64,000 bases of DNA from the NCBI GenBank assembly GCA_963383645.1, contig OY726567.1, positions 63,891,234-63,955,233 on the forward strand, given 5' to 3'. The position numbers and the translations under genes were made by a program. Under the pieces are notes generated by a model. It made no database searches, was not told the origin of the DNA, and saw nothing but the letters and a program-made list of their open reading frames with translations. This stretch comes from Muscardinus avellanarius (Eukaryota; Chordata; Mammalia; Rodentia; Gliridae). Position 1 is the first letter of the stretch, and each line of letters starts with the position of its first letter. Shown here in pieces: positions 33,953 to 45,690 of this stretch.

Positions 33953-34146
33953 TCTCAGTACTTGGGAGGCTTGGATAGGAGGATCATTGAGGAATTGCAG
34001 GTTTAAGGCCAGATTCAGCACTTTTGGGAGACTCTCAGCAACCTAGAAAGCCCCTGTTTCAAAACAGAAAATAAAAAGGGCTGAGGTGTAACTCAAAGGT
34101 AGAATGCCCTTGGGTTCAATACTTAGTACAAAAAAAAAAAAGGAAT
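33925..34146 (+). mobile_element. Dimeric SINE inserted in the V1R gene 1 coding end
   Basis: A B1-like half starting AGCTGGGCATCATAGCACAC, an ID-like half and an A tail. It is flanked by AAGAATAGAACTTC (33911-33924) and AGGAATAGAACATC (34147-34160). The SINE supplies the stop codon of the receptor at 33950-33952. Confidence 0.9.
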
Positions 34147-34160
34147 AGGAATAGAACATC

Positions 34161-34765
34161 CCCTGTTATTATAATAAACATGTAATTTTATCTATCTATA
34201 CAATGTTTAGTTGTAGCTTAATTCATCTTCATAGAACCATAATCATAATTATGACATAGTCAAACTACATGAGATTGTTAATAAGCACATATATTTGTAT
34301 AAATATAAATTCAAATATGTATATATATAAATAAGTGTGTGAGAAAATCACTCAGTTTATGCTTAATTTCTGTCAAGCAATAATACTGGGAAACAGCATG
34401 TCAAATATATAAAATATAAAATGTAATATTAATTATAACAATAATAAAATACTATACCATTAATCATTTTTAGATATCCAATTCACTAAATGTTAATAAG
34501 TAATTAATGTCTCTTTAAGATATGTGATTGAATGTAGTCAAATATTTTTATTCAAAAGAAAAAATGGTCTCATGTTGTGGAATATAATAAAATAACTCTT
34601 TGGACTAGATTTGTTAACCTACCTGTCTTCTTCATGATACTTGCTCTATTTTCTATTTTAATATCATATTAATTTTAGTATAATTTTTGCATGATATTAT
34701 TTTATTAGAAGTTGTATGTTTATAATCTTTATTTTTCACCTAAAACCTATAAATTATTTTTAGAC
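34161..34765. other. V1R gene 1 3' flank, no gene seen
   Basis: The first bases are the displaced original end of the coding exon, with the former stop TAA at 34183-34185. The rest is AT-rich and aligns with the flank of V1R gene 2. The AATAAA 115 bases after the stop of gene 2 is not preserved at the equivalent place (about 34300). Confidence 0.5.
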
Positions 34766-35430
34766 ATTAATTACAAGGCCAAGAGATTTAGTATGGAGGA
34801 TCCTCAGAAGAATAGGAATGAAAGTACCATAGGATCCAGGAATACCACTTCTTGGTATCTACCTAAAAGAATGGAAACCAAACTACCAAACTAATGCATG
34901 TGTATCGATATTCATAGCTGCACAATTCACAAATGCCAAGCTCCTGAACCAACTAAGATGTCCCTCAACAAAACTATGGGATATGTACACAAAAGAATTT
35001 TACTCAGACATAGAAGAACAAAATTATGTCCTTTGCAAGGAAATGGATGGAACTGAAGAACATTATGCTAAGTGGGATTAGTTAGTTACAAAAAGTAAAA
35101 AAGCAGGTGCTTTCCCTAATATGAGGAAGCTAGAGAGAAAATGGGTCATTGGAAGAACTCTAGACGAAGGAGAAACCAGAGATGAGAAAATAAGGTGACC
35201 TAACTGAGGGGGAAGGGAGGGAGAAAAGGGAAATTCTCTAATGTGCATATGTACATTCACAAACATATCAAAGTCATTTATTAAGCCAAACATGAGAAGA
35301 AAGGAGGGAGGAGGGTATGAGGGGGAATTGGGGAAGGGCTAAATGAGTGATATGTGCATGTATGCCTCTACCATCTTGTACCTCATTAAGATTATGAATA
35401 CAAGGCACCAATAAAAAATAAAAATAATAA
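34766..35430 (+). mobile_element. L1 3' end
   Basis: ORF2 C-terminal remnant (GTATGGAGGATCCTCAGAAG, ACCACTTCTTGGTATCTACC) then the 3' UTR, ending in CACCAATAAAAAATAAAAAT. 5'-truncated and broken. Confidence 0.85.
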
Positions 35431-35496
35431 CATGTATGCCCTCTGGATAATAGTAATGAATCGATTTACCTTGCTTCAAATAAAAAGATTCTGATC

Positions 35497-35578
35497 TCAG
35501 GGCTGTGGATGTAGCTCAGGGAAAAGTGCCCATCTTCCATGTGCAAGGCCCTGGATTCCATTGCCAGCACCAAAAACA
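35497..35578 (+). mobile_element. Monomeric ID-type SINE
   Basis: CAGGGCTGTGGATGTAGCTC start with a GTGCAAGGCCCTGGATTCCA core, the tRNA-Ala-like ID form without a B1 half. Confidence 0.7.
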
Positions 35579-35582
35579 AGTG

Positions 35583-35775
35583 CTCATCGGCATGTATGTT
35601 CATGATGTACATTTACAAATATATCAAAGTCAATCACTAAGCCAAACATGAGAAGGAGGGAGGAGGTAATGGGGCAGAAATTGGGTAAGGGCTAATTGGG
35701 TGATGTGTGCACGTATGCCTCTACCATCTTGTATTCCAGTAAGGTGTATGACTACAATGTACCAATAAAATTTTC
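35583..35775 (+). mobile_element. L1 3' UTR tail
   Basis: ATATCAAAGTCAATCACTAA through GTGATGTGTGCACGTATGCC to a CAATGTACCAATAAAA end. Confidence 0.8.
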
Positions 35776-36063
35776 ATGTGCATACGTAAAGATATATGCA
35801 CAGGTCATTAGTGGATTCCACATGAAATATCAAAGACTGGACACAACTTTGTATGACTCTTTTTAGATAAAAATCAGGGATGTTCAGCTCAGATATTGCT
35901 CCATTTTCCTTGCCAATCCCCATCCTTGGGGGTGAACAGGATTCTGATATCAGCAGAGAGCACTGAAACCTCCACTGTACTTAAAATACAATCACCACAC
36001 AGCAGGAGCTTTTTTTTGTCTGTGTCTTTTAAATTTCATAGGTTTTTTTTTTGTTTTGTTTTG

Positions 36064-36280
36064 TTTTTTTTTTGGTGGTACTGAGGGTGAAACCCAGAGG
36101 CTTTCTACCTCCGGGATATGCTCCCAGACATTTTTAAAAAATATTTTATTTGGAAACAGGGTCTCACTAGTTGCTGAGAGCCTCACTAAGTATCTGAGGC
36201 TGGCTTCGAACCTGCACGATCCTCCTGTCTCAGCCTCCCAAGCGCGGGGATTACAAGCATGCGCCACCACACCCAGCCTT
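36064..36280 (-). mobile_element. Dimeric B1/ID-type SINE
   Basis: Poly(T), both halves, ending CACCACACCCAGCC; flanked by TTTCATAGGTT (about 36037) and TTCCATAGGTT (about 36280). Confidence 0.85.
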
Positions 36281-36429
36281 TCCATAGGTTGTTTTAAATT
36301 TGTATTTTTGCATGTTGCTGTAGATCCTTTTCCAGCATTGAATATCACTCTGAATCTGAAATGACTGACTTAATTGTGCACTGCTCATGTGCCTGTGAGT
36401 GTTTCTCAGTCCCTGGGGCTACTAGGAAG

Positions 36430-36760
36430 AATGCTGGGATGTACAAATTCTGGAGAATGCTTTGGTTACACATATGCAATTTTCTGCTGCACATGAACAC
36501 ACTAGTACAGTGGGCCTGTTGGGTTTTAGATTTTTTTCATCATTAGCTGATATTTCCAAACAGTTTTACAAAATATCACAATTTTCATACTCAATAGGGT
36601 ATAAGTTTCTGGACGTACCCAGGTTCTTTCCAATACTTTATATTTTCTGTTTTGGTCCCTCTCCATTGCTTTATGAAAACATGAGGCTTTTTTGCATTTT
36701 TGTGATTTCTAATAAATCTAACTTTTTCACATTTTAGTTATTTAGTTCCCTATTTTATAA
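36430..36760 (-). mobile_element. Ancient L1 fragment
   Basis: A diverged sequence with the old L1 minus-strand signature (GGGTATAAGTTTCTGGACGT, then CCAATACTTTATATTTTCTG). The same fragment is present in the duplicated flank at 54850-55230, so it predates the V1R duplication. Confidence 0.5.
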
Positions 36761-36824
36761 GAGTCTGTTATTTTTTATCTATTATTTTCTCATTATTTAA
36801 AGGTCTTCCTTCCTTCTTTTTTTT

Positions 36825-37028
36825 CTTTTGTGTGTGGTCCTAGGGATTTAACCCAGAGCCATTCTAGCTACACCCCCAATTCTTTTTTGTTTGTTTGTTT
36901 TGAACAGTGTCTTGCTGATTGGTAGTAAGAGTCTTGTTAACTTTTCTGAGCCTTTCTTCAAACTTGTGATCCTCCTTTCTCAGATTCACAAGTACTGGGA
37001 TTACAGCTGTGTACTACCACACCCAACT
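36825..37028 (-). mobile_element. Dimeric SINE, diverged
   Basis: A TGTGGTCCTAGGGATTTAAC ID-like half and a B1-like half ending CTACCACACCCAAC. Confidence 0.75.
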
Positions 37029-37285
37029 TGAAGGAGTTCACACATGTTGGATGGGAAGTCTTTCTTGACTCACTCTTAGTCTCTTAGTCTGTTCATCTGT
37101 TTTTCTCTCTGTGTTTATCTTTAATGAAGACTAGTTATTCATTTTAATACAATTTCATTGTTCATTTCCCTCTACTTCAAATTTCTTGTTATATTTTCTA
37201 AATCTTTCACTATTTTAAGATTAAAGAGATTGTTCTTTGTTTTCTTCTAAAACATCATAATTTATATTTAAAACATGAATGGGTA

Positions 37286-37476
37286 AGCCGGGTGTGGTGG
37301 TGCACGCTTGTAATTCCCGCGCTTGGGAGGCTGAGACAGGAGGATCGTGCAGGTTCGAAGCCAGCCTCAGCTGGCTTAAGAGACCCTGTTTCCAAATAAA
37401 AATATAAAATAGGTCTGGGAGTATAGCCTGGAGGTAGAAGGGCCCTGGGTTCCATCCCCAGTACCATTAAAAAAAA
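37286..37476 (+). mobile_element. Dimeric B1/ID-type SINE
   Basis: Both halves; flanked by ATGAATGGGTAA on both sides. Confidence 0.92.
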
Positions 37477-37924
37477 AATGAATGGGTAATATACTATGAA
37501 TTGTTCTGTTATGTAACTAGAAATTTAATTACTTTACAAAAAGGTAACAAGATTCAGTTGATTTTAACAGTGATATCTGAATGTTTCTTTTATCATTAGT
37601 TACTTTTTCCTCCAAATTAACTTCACTTTACCATAAGAGCTGGTCTTTCTGTGAAGAATATGTAAAAAACTTTCCATTTCTTTTTAAATTTTTCTCTTTC
37701 TAGCAAACCTGTATCACCAAAGAATTCAAGTCTCTTTTGGTGTCAAACATTTTCAATGAGCCTTTTCATTAATCAGGTAAGTGATTCACATGTTCTATTT
37801 TATAAATTGTTTTTATAGCTTAAAATGTTAATTGATAATTAAATATCAAATGTAGTCAAGATGTACAAAGTGATGATTATATATATACATATATATTGTG
37901 TAATGATTATAAATTTAAATAACA

Positions 37925-38265
37925 TCTGCTATGGTATGAATGCCTATAATATTCATCTCCTATGGTATGAATCCCTGCACTATTCATGTTGAAACTTAAT
38001 CCCCAGGACAATATTATTAGGAAATATGGGCCCTTAAGGAGGGGTTCATTTGTGAAGAGCTCTATAATCATGAATAAAACCGGTATCCTTACCAGAGGAG
38101 TTTGGTGGGAGTGAATTCAGCCTTGTGCCTTAACCCATCCAGGGATACAGCACTCAGGGAGCCATCTTTGAAGCACAGACTAGGACCTCATGAGATATGT
38201 AACCTTCTTGCTTCTTTAATCTTTGACTTTCCAGTCTCCATAATGTGAACAGTAAATGGATGCTG
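37925..38265 (+). mobile_element. Old MaLR-like LTR fragment
   Basis: CATGTTGAAACTTAATCCCC followed downstream by a GACTTTCCAGTCTCCATAAT block resembles ERVL-MaLR LTRs. Family assignment is from memory and uncertain. Confidence 0.4.
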
Positions 38266-38377
38266 TTCTACAAATTACTGAGACAAAGGTATTTTACTGT
38301 GAACAATATCCATCATCAGATGTGTTGAACACTGGATTGCCAGAACTTGTTCATCTTATAACTCAAAGTTTATGTTT

Positions 38378-38603
38378 TTATTTTATTTTATTTTATTTTT
38401 TGGTGGTACTGGGGGTGGAACACAGGGGCTTTCTACCTCCGGCTACATTCCCAGACCTATTTTATACTTTATTTGGAAACAGGGTCTCACTAAGTTGCTG
38501 ACAGCCTCACTCAGTAGCTGAGGCTGGCTTCGAACCTGTGCGATCCTCCTGTCTCAGCCTCCCAAGCACTGGAATCACAAATGCGCACCACCACACCCGG
38601 CAA
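38378..38603 (-). mobile_element. Dimeric B1/ID-type SINE
   Basis: A (TTTTA)n start, both halves, ending CACCACCACACCCGGC; flanked by AAAGTTTATGTTTT and AAAGTTTGTATGTTTT. Confidence 0.9.
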
Positions 38604-38975
38604 AGTTTGTATGTTTTGGCCATCATCGTTGCATTTCTCCCAACCAATCAGCCCCTGGTAACCTCTATTTATTCTCTGTTTATATGAGTTCAACTCTTTT
38701 AGGGTTTTGTGTAATTCAGAACAATCAGTGTATGTCTTTGTGTGTTTAATATGTCCATAATCAAAACTTTATTGAAAAACTAACATCAAAATAAGATTAT
38801 CATTGCTGTATACCTTACAAAACATAACATTATCATAGAAGATTAACTAGAAGTACTGAATACATAAGGCTTTCTCTGAGAAAACACAAACCCAGGAAGT
38901 TGCTTGCATCACTAGTGTTGCTTTCTTCTAAATGAACAACCTTCTGTGAGTCTGGCCTTTCCTCCTGTCTGCAGT

Positions 38976-39003
38976 GTTGTTCAACACAACACTGTTGAAC
39001 AAC
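38976..39003. repeat. Perfect 10-bp inverted repeat
   Basis: GTTGTTCAAC and GTTGAACAAC separated by eight bases; would form a short hairpin. No associated element seen. Confidence 0.8.
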
Positions 39004-39392
39004 CTACACAAAGAACCACTGTCTGAGCATGGCTGAAAACCATGGTATTCTTGTAGTAACACAGATATTTTACATCCAAAAAATAAGAATTTGGACTTTA
39101 ACCTAGCAGTTTCTTTTTATGTTTTTTCTTTTCCTTTTCCAAGGAAAGATGTAGTAAATCTCTAGCCAAAGGCATGGTGACCCCCTCACGAGCAGAATGC
39201 GTCCAGATGGTGGAAACAACAGATAGCACCGGGCGGCTGCATGCTCTCAGGCTCTTGGCACGACTTCTTTGTGTGGTTTTTTAAGTTAGCGTACTGTTCA
39301 CTAAATTCATCAATACTACTGTGAATGAGAGGATTTTCTTACATTTATGGGTGAATCCTCTTCCATAGTATGTATGTATTCTTACAAGGTTT

Positions 39393-39475
39393 CCATGGCT
39401 TGGCTAATGTTATGACTTACATGGTTTCCATGTCTTGGCTAATGTTATGACTTACATGGTTTCCATGTTAAGACT
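39393..39475. repeat. Short direct tandem duplication (~37 bp)
   Basis: CATGGYTTGGCTAATGTTAT-like unit (TTGGCTAATGTTATGACTTA) repeated twice, with a third partial unit ending in TTTCCATGTTAAGAC. Confidence 0.8.
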
Positions 39476-39767
39476 AATGGTGCAATGAACATGCAATTTC
39501 AGCTGTCTCTTAGGTGTGCTGATTCCACAAAACTTAGGATGTACAATCAGAAGAAAATCTGCTGCGTAACATGAAAATTCTGTTTTAATTTCTTCTGAGG
39601 AAGCTCCATATTATTCTCCACAATAGATATACCAACACTTACATATTTTGAAGAGAGTATTATACTCTGCTGGGAGACAATTCTACATGGGATTTTCAAT
39701 TTATTTTTCTACAACTAGTTTATAAGCTTCCATTCTGGAATGTTTCTTCAATTATCTAAAAAATAAC

Positions 39768-39770
<3 letters not shown>

Positions 39771-39829
<59 letters not shown>
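39771..39829. repeat. (TC)n microsatellite
   Basis: About 29 uninterrupted TC units. Confidence 0.97.
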
Positions 39830-39836
<7 letters not shown>

Positions 39837-40840
39837 GTGCTGGAAAGCTTTGCATGCAATAAAACTCACTGTGCTGAGGGCTCTGAATCTTTAGGCTCCT
39901 CAAAATGACCCTCATATTCCATGCATAAAAGTTCTATTTGCACCACTTTGCATCATACCAATAACATTTCTGGTGGAAAACAGAACACATGCCTATGCAC
40001 TTGCTTGCATGTGTGCCATGAGCAATAATGGCTCCCAGATCTAGTCATCTTGTATCTTCTGCCTGTACACATGAAACCAACAGTATATCTCAGGCACTAA
40101 AGAGAGTAAATACTTAGGAATTCTCACATTTTTTAAGTGTTGATGCCCTGAGCACAGGGGCAATAATTTGTGCAAGCATGAATTAAAATGACAAAGATAC
40201 TGGGGGTGAGGCTTGGCTGCAGACATGCAGCAAGATAGAAGGTTCTGAAGCTAAATATTCTCCAGAGAGATACCAAAGAGAAAGAGCAAGGTGCAATTTA
40301 GGGTGAAAAGCTAACAGACAAGAAACACTCTCTATTGTCTGGTCCTACCACCTATACACACCTACGGCAGCCTCCTGTGTCTCCTGCAGTGCCTGCCTGT
40401 GGTACACAGTGGCTCTAGTGTAGCTACTGACTCAGGTTTAAACTCCTTAGGCTTTGTTTTTTGTATAATATCTGTTTGTGACTAAATTAAAAATCATATC
40501 AATTATAATTTGTTTTTTAAGATTATACTTTTATATTTATTTATTTATTTTGGTATATTATGCTCTAATCTTTATTTTTTTATAACAATTTTTTATTGAA
40601 CATAAATAGTATACATTTACACTATATTTGGTGCCCTCTCCCCTCCCGCCCCCATTTTCCCTTCCCCCCTCCCACCAATGGTTGTCCAGGTTAACCATGT
40701 CTTATTCATAATTTTACACATGTTCAAGTGTAGACCCTTATTAATCAAGACCGGCCTTCCTCCTCTCCTATCTTACCATCCAAACTTAGCTAGTATTTCC
40801 CCTTCAATATCTGGAGTCCCACTGGTATTCTTTGTGTTTC

Positions 40841-43800
40841 CTAGTTTGGGCATATTAGAGGAAACATATGTATCTTCTTCTTCTGTGCTTGGCTGATCTC
40901 ACTTAACATAATGTTCTCCAGGGCTTTCCATCTTCTTTCAAATGGTATAATTTTGTTCTTCTTTATGGCTGAATAGAATTCCATTGTGTGTATTTCCCAC
41001 AGTTTTGCTATCCATTCATCTGTTGATGGTGATCTGGGTTGGTTCCATATTTTGGCTATTACAAATTGTGCTACTATGAACATAGGTATGCATATGTTGC
41101 TGTAGTTCTCTGAATTCAACCCCTTTGGAAAGATACCCAGGAGTGGTATAGCTGGATCATATGGTGGATCTATTCCCACCTTTCTTAGGAATCTCCACAC
41201 AGATCTCCATAGTGGTTGAACTAGTTTGCATTCCCACCAACAGTGTAAAAGAGTTCCTTTTCCCCACATCCTCGCCAGCATTTGTTGTTATTTAATTTCT
41301 TTATGCTTGCTACTCTGACTGGGGTTAGATGGAATCTCAGTGTAGTTTTGATTTGCATCTCCCTGATGGCCAGTGATGAAGAACATCTTTTCATGTATCT
41401 ATTAGCCCTTTGTATCTTCTTTTGTGAAGTGTCTATTTAGTTCATTTGCCCATTTCTTGATTGGGTTGTTTGTTTTGCTAGTGTAGAGTCTTTTGAGCTC
41501 TTTGTATACTCTGGATATTAGCCCCCTATCAGAATGGTGGCTGGTAAAGATCCTTTCCCATTCTGTAGGTTTCCTCTTTAGGTTATTGATAGTTTCCTTT
41601 GATGAGAAGCAACTTTTTAGTTTGATGTTATCCCACTTGTTTATTCTTGCTTTAATTTCCTGAGCTTTGGAGGTTTTGTTGAGAAAGTTACTGCCTGTGC
41701 CAATATGTTGTAGTGTTGAACCTATGCTCTCCTCTACTAGCTTCACAGTCTCAGGTCTAATTTCTAAGTCTTTGATCCATCTTGAGTTGATTCCTGTGTT
41801 TGGTGAGATATAGGGGTTTAGATTCATCTTTTTACAAATGGTTAGCCAGTTCTCCCAGCACCACTTGTTGAAAAGGCTGTCTTTTCTCCAGCGTATGTGT
41901 TTGGCCCCTTTGTCAAAGATTAATTGACTAAAGATGTGTGGGTTTGTTTCTGTATCTTCTATTCTAATCCACTGGTCAGTATATCTGTTTTTGTGCCAGT
42001 ACCATGCTGTTTTTACTACTATTGCTCTATAGTATAGTTTGAAGTCTGGGATTGTAATGCCTCCTGCGTGTTTCTTGTTATTGAGAATTGCTTTGGCTAT
42101 TCTAGGTCTTTTCTTTCTCCATATGAAATTCATGATTGATTTTTCTAGGTCTCTGAAGAATGTCACTGGTATTTTAATGGGAATTGCATTGAACCTATAG
42201 ATCAGTTTTGACAGAATGGCCATTTTAATGATATTTATTCTGCCTATCCATGAGCACGGGAGATCTTTCCATCTTCCAAGGTCTTCTTCAATTTCTTTCT
42301 TTAATGTTTTATAGTTTTTGTTGTAGAGGTCTTTTACATCTTGGGTTAGGTTTATTCCTAGGTATTTTATTGGTTTTGAGGTTATAGTGAATGGAATTGT
42401 TGTTTTTATTTCTTTCATTGTGGATTCGTTGTTGGCATAAAGAAAAGCCACTGATTTCTTTAGGTTGATTTTGTAACCTGCGACTTTGCTGAATTTGTCA
42501 ATCAGGTCCAGAAGTCTTTTGGTTGAGTTCTTTGGGTCTTCCAGATAAAGGATCATGTCATCTGCGAATAAGGATAATTTTAATTCCTCTCTTCCTATGT
42601 GAATTCCTTTGATTTCCTTCTCTTGTCTGATTGCTGCAGCAAGAGTCTCAAGGACTATATTGAAAAGGAGTGGTGATAGTGGGCATCCTTGTCTTGTTCC
42701 TGACTGTAGCGGAAATTCTTGCAGTTTTTCCCCATTCAAATGATGTTGGCTTTGGGTTTGCAGTATATTGCCTTAATGATGTTGAAGTACTTTCCTTCTA
42801 TCCCAATTTTTTGCAGTGTTTTTAACATAAATGGGTGTTGGATTTTGTCGAATGCTTTTTCAGCATCTATTGCTATGATGATGTGGTTTTTGTTCTTGGT
42901 TCTATTTATGTGGTGAATAACATGTATTGATTTGCGTATGTTGAACCAGCCTTGTTTTTCTGGGATGAAACTGACTTGGTCATGATGTATTATTCTCTTG
43001 ATATAGTTTTGAATGCGTATAGCTAGTATTTTGTTTAGAATTTTTGCATCTATGTTCATTAAGGATATTGGTCTGTAGTTTTCCTTTCTTGAGGTATCTT
43101 TATTTGGTTTGGGGATTAATGTGATACTGGCCTCATAGAAGGAATTTGGAAGAGTTCCATCTCTTTCAATTTCCCGGAACATGTTATGCAGTATTGGTAT
43201 TAGTTGTTCACTGAAGGTTTTGTAGAATTCAGCTGGGAACCCATCTGGGCCTGGGCTTTTCTTTGGTAGAAGAATTTTTATTGCCATTTCTATTTCTTTG
43301 GTTGTTATTGGTTGATTTAGGCTTGCTATGTCCTCTTGGCTAAGTGTAGGAAGGTTAACTGTGCTTAGAAATCTTTCAATTTCTTCCAGGTTTTCAAGTC
43401 TATTGGAGTATAAATTTTTAAAGTAGTTTCTGATAATATTTTGAATTTCTTCACTATCTGTGGTGATATCTCCTTTTTCATTTCTAATTTTGATAATTTG
43501 AGTTGATTCTCTTTTTCTTTTGGTTAGGTTGGCCAGGGGTTTATCAATTCTATTAATCTTTTCAAAGAACCAACTTTTTGTTTTATTGATTCTCTGAATT
43601 GTTTTTTTTTTGTTCTCTATTTCATTTATTTCTGCTCTAATTTTGATGATTTCTTGCCTTCTGCTGGCTTTGGGAATAGACTGTTGCAGAATTTCTAGAT
43701 CCTTGAGTTGTGTCATTAGGTTCTTTACTTGGTGGTTCTCCGTCCTTTTTATGTGGGCACTCAATGCAATAAACTTTCCTCTTAGTACTGCCTTCATGGT

Positions 43801-44667
43801 GTCCCATAGGTTTTGGTAGGTTGTGTCTCTGTTTTCGTTTGTTTCCATAAATTTCTTTATTTCTTCCCTAATTTCTGCTCTTACCCATTCGTCATTCAAT
43901 AGTGTATCATTCATTCTCCATGAATTTGAATACTTTCTTTCGAGTTTCCTGTTGTTGATTTCTACTTTTATTCCGTTGTGGTCTAAAAAGATGCAAGGAA
44001 TTATATTACATTTTTTGAATTTGCTGGTATTTTCTTTGTGTCCCAGGATGTGATCAATTTTGGAGAAGGTTCCATGGGCTGCTGAGAAGAAAGTGTATTC
44101 TGTAGTTCCTGGTTGAAATACTCTGAAAATGTCTATTAGGTCCATTTGGTTTATGGTTTCCTTTAGATCTAAAACGTCTTTACTCATCTTTTGCCTTGAA
44201 GATCGATCCAGTGGTGTGAGAGGCGTATTAAAATCTCCCAGAATTATTGTATTTGGGTCTACTTGGGATCTTATGTCCAGAAGGGTTTGTTTTACAAATG
44301 TGGTTGCACCCATATTTGGGGCATAAATATTTACTATCATTATATCTTCTTGGTATATTGTTCCTTTTAGTAAAAGGAGGTGCCCTGATTTGTCTCTTTT
44401 GATGTGTTTTAGTTTAAAGTCTGTTTTGTTGGATATTAGGGTTGCTACCCCTGCTCTTTTTTGGTCACTGGTGGCATGGTATATCTTTTTCCATCCTTTC
44501 ACCTTCAGCCTGTGAATGTCTTTGGCTGTGAGGTGTGTTTCTTGCAGACAGCATATATTTGGATTATGTTTCCTAATCCACATTGCCAGTCTATGTCTTT
44601 TGATTGGTGAGTTAAGTCCTTTGACATTTAGAGATATTATTGAAATATGATTTTTGTTTTCTGCCAT
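40841..44667 (-). pseudogene. L1 ORF2 (endonuclease/reverse transcriptase), frameshifted
   Basis: The first 643 codons (44667-42736) are open. They hold the endonuclease domain (residues about 1-240, with [14 protein letters not shown] and DHNG blocks at the expected catalytic positions) and the first part of the RT domain. A single-base deletion near 42737 ends this frame. The next 445 codons (42739-41402) carry the rest of RT with the FADD catalytic motif (about codons 58-61 of this piece). Two stops near 41400 and a later shift separate the C-terminal Cys-rich part (41281-40841, [13 protein letters not shown]). The family protein nicks target DNA and copies L1 RNA into it; this copy cannot make it whole. 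Confidence 0.9.
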
Positions 44668-44712
44668 TTTGTGTTCTCTCTACTCTTGGGTGGTGTGATC
44701 TTTCATCTTTAC

Positions 44713-45690
44713 TTAAGTGGTCCACTTATTAACTTCCTCTCTTCTCTTATTCTGAAGTCTGCTTCTTTTTTCTTCCTTATGGTTTATTTCTTTAAGAATT
44801 TTCTCTAGTGTTGGCTTTGAATTCATGAATTTTTTGAGATTCTGTTTATCGTGAAAGACTTTGGATTCACCATTGATCTTGAATAGTAGTTTTGCTGGAT
44901 AGATTAGTTTGGGTTGGAAGTTATTTTCTTCCAGGGTCTGAATCATGTCGTACCAGTCTCTCCTAGCATTCCTAACCTGGGTTGTATAGTCTGGGGTGAT
45001 TCTTATTGTTTTGCCTCTATATGTCACCCGTCCTTTTGTTCTCGCTGCTTTTAAGATTCCTTCCTTAGCCTCTATATTGGTCATTTTAGTTATTATGTGG
45101 TGTGGAGTGGTCTTTCTTTGGTTTTGTCTCAGTGGAGTTCTGTATGCCTCCTGGACTTGAAGATCGAAGTCTCTTTCCATATTTGGAAAATTCTCTGAGA
45201 TTATTTCCTTGAAGATATTACAGATGCCCTTGGTCTGTACCTCTATCCCTTCCTCAATGCCTATTATCCATAAATTAGGGCGCTTCATATTATCCCATAA
45301 TTGCTGGATGTTTAGGTTTTGTTGCTGTAAAGATTTCTGTATATCGCTGACTGTGTTTTCGGTTTGGGATGTACTGTCTTCTAATATTGATATTCTGTTT
45401 TCCATTTCCTCTAATCTTCCAGAGTTTCTTTCAATTGCTGTCTTCATTTCACTTATTGCCTCTTTCATTTCATTCCAGACCTCTTTCTGATTCTTTTTTA
45501 GTGTTTCTAATTCACCTTTAACCTCCTCTATACTTGTTTTAAATCCTTTCATCATATTGAACAACAAGATTCTGAACTCCCCTTCTTGCATTTCTAGTAG
45601 GTCAGTATTCGTGATTTCTGCTGTCTCTTCATAATTCCTGGTTCTCATATTTGTAGTGTTCTCTGTCCTGTTTTTCTGGTTTCTACCCAT
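44713..45690 (-). CDS. L1 ORF1 protein, RNA-binding chaperone, intact
   Basis: The 325-aa frame is intact. It has a basic and polar N-terminus, a coiled coil at about residues 50-133 that drives trimer formation, an RRM at about 137-232 (NLWIIGIEEG at 139-148) and a C-terminal domain (ITPDYTTQVRNARRDW at 231-246). The length is near that of other mammalian ORF1 proteins. It coats L1 RNA as part of the retrotransposition particle (family knowledge). The ATG is the first in frame after the 5' UTR, and the stop lies 45 bases before the ORF2 start, the usual dicistronic layout. It shares the L1 internal promoter in the 5' UTR. Confidence 0.88.
   Translation of the reverse strand: MGRNQKNRTENTTNMRTRNYEETAEITNTDLLEMQEGEFRILLFNMMKGFKTSIEEVKGELETLKKNQKEVWNEMKEAISEMKTAIERNSGRLEEMENRISILEDSTSQTENTVSDIQKSLQQQNLNIQQLWDNMKRPNLWIIGIEEGIEVQTKGICNIFKEIISENFPNMERDFDLQVQEAYRTPLRQNQRKTTPHHIITKMTNIEAKEGILKAARTKGRVTYRGKTIRITPDYTTQVRNARRDWYDMIQTLEENNFQPKLIYPAKLLFKINGESKVFHDKQNLKKFMNSKPTLEKILKEINHKEEKRSRLQNKRREEVNKWTT

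Larger units (their letters stand above)
29957..37930 (+). repeat. Segmental duplication, copy 1 (V1R gene 1 unit)
   Basis: This stretch is collinear with 50920-56340. Shared landmarks, in order, are the 5' exon, an intron block with a GAATTCAGCTCACTAGCTTTG-like sequence (32349 and 51273), the coding exon, the block near 35805/54425 (AGGTCATTAGTG), the block near 36330/54720, the block near 37640/55830 (TTTCTGTGAAGA) and a (TA)-rich block near 37880/56260. Size differs because of independent SINE and L1 insertions. Confidence 0.75.
38604..40523. other. Mostly unique DNA, no gene seen
   Basis: An old L1-like scrap lies at about 38630-38700 (AGCCCCTGGTAACCTCTATT). The rest has no open frame longer than about 60 codons and no recognised repeat apart from the entries listed within it. 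Confidence 0.4.

Noticed and set aside
35497..35578. A tRNA gene
   Set aside because: The tRNA-like sequence is an ID-type SINE with a degenerate fold and no intact acceptor stem; similar copies recur across the window.
38976..39003. Perfect inverted repeat as a terminator or small-RNA hairpin
   Set aside because: Ten-base stems of this kind are common by chance in tens of kilobases, and no flanking gene or promoter supports a function.
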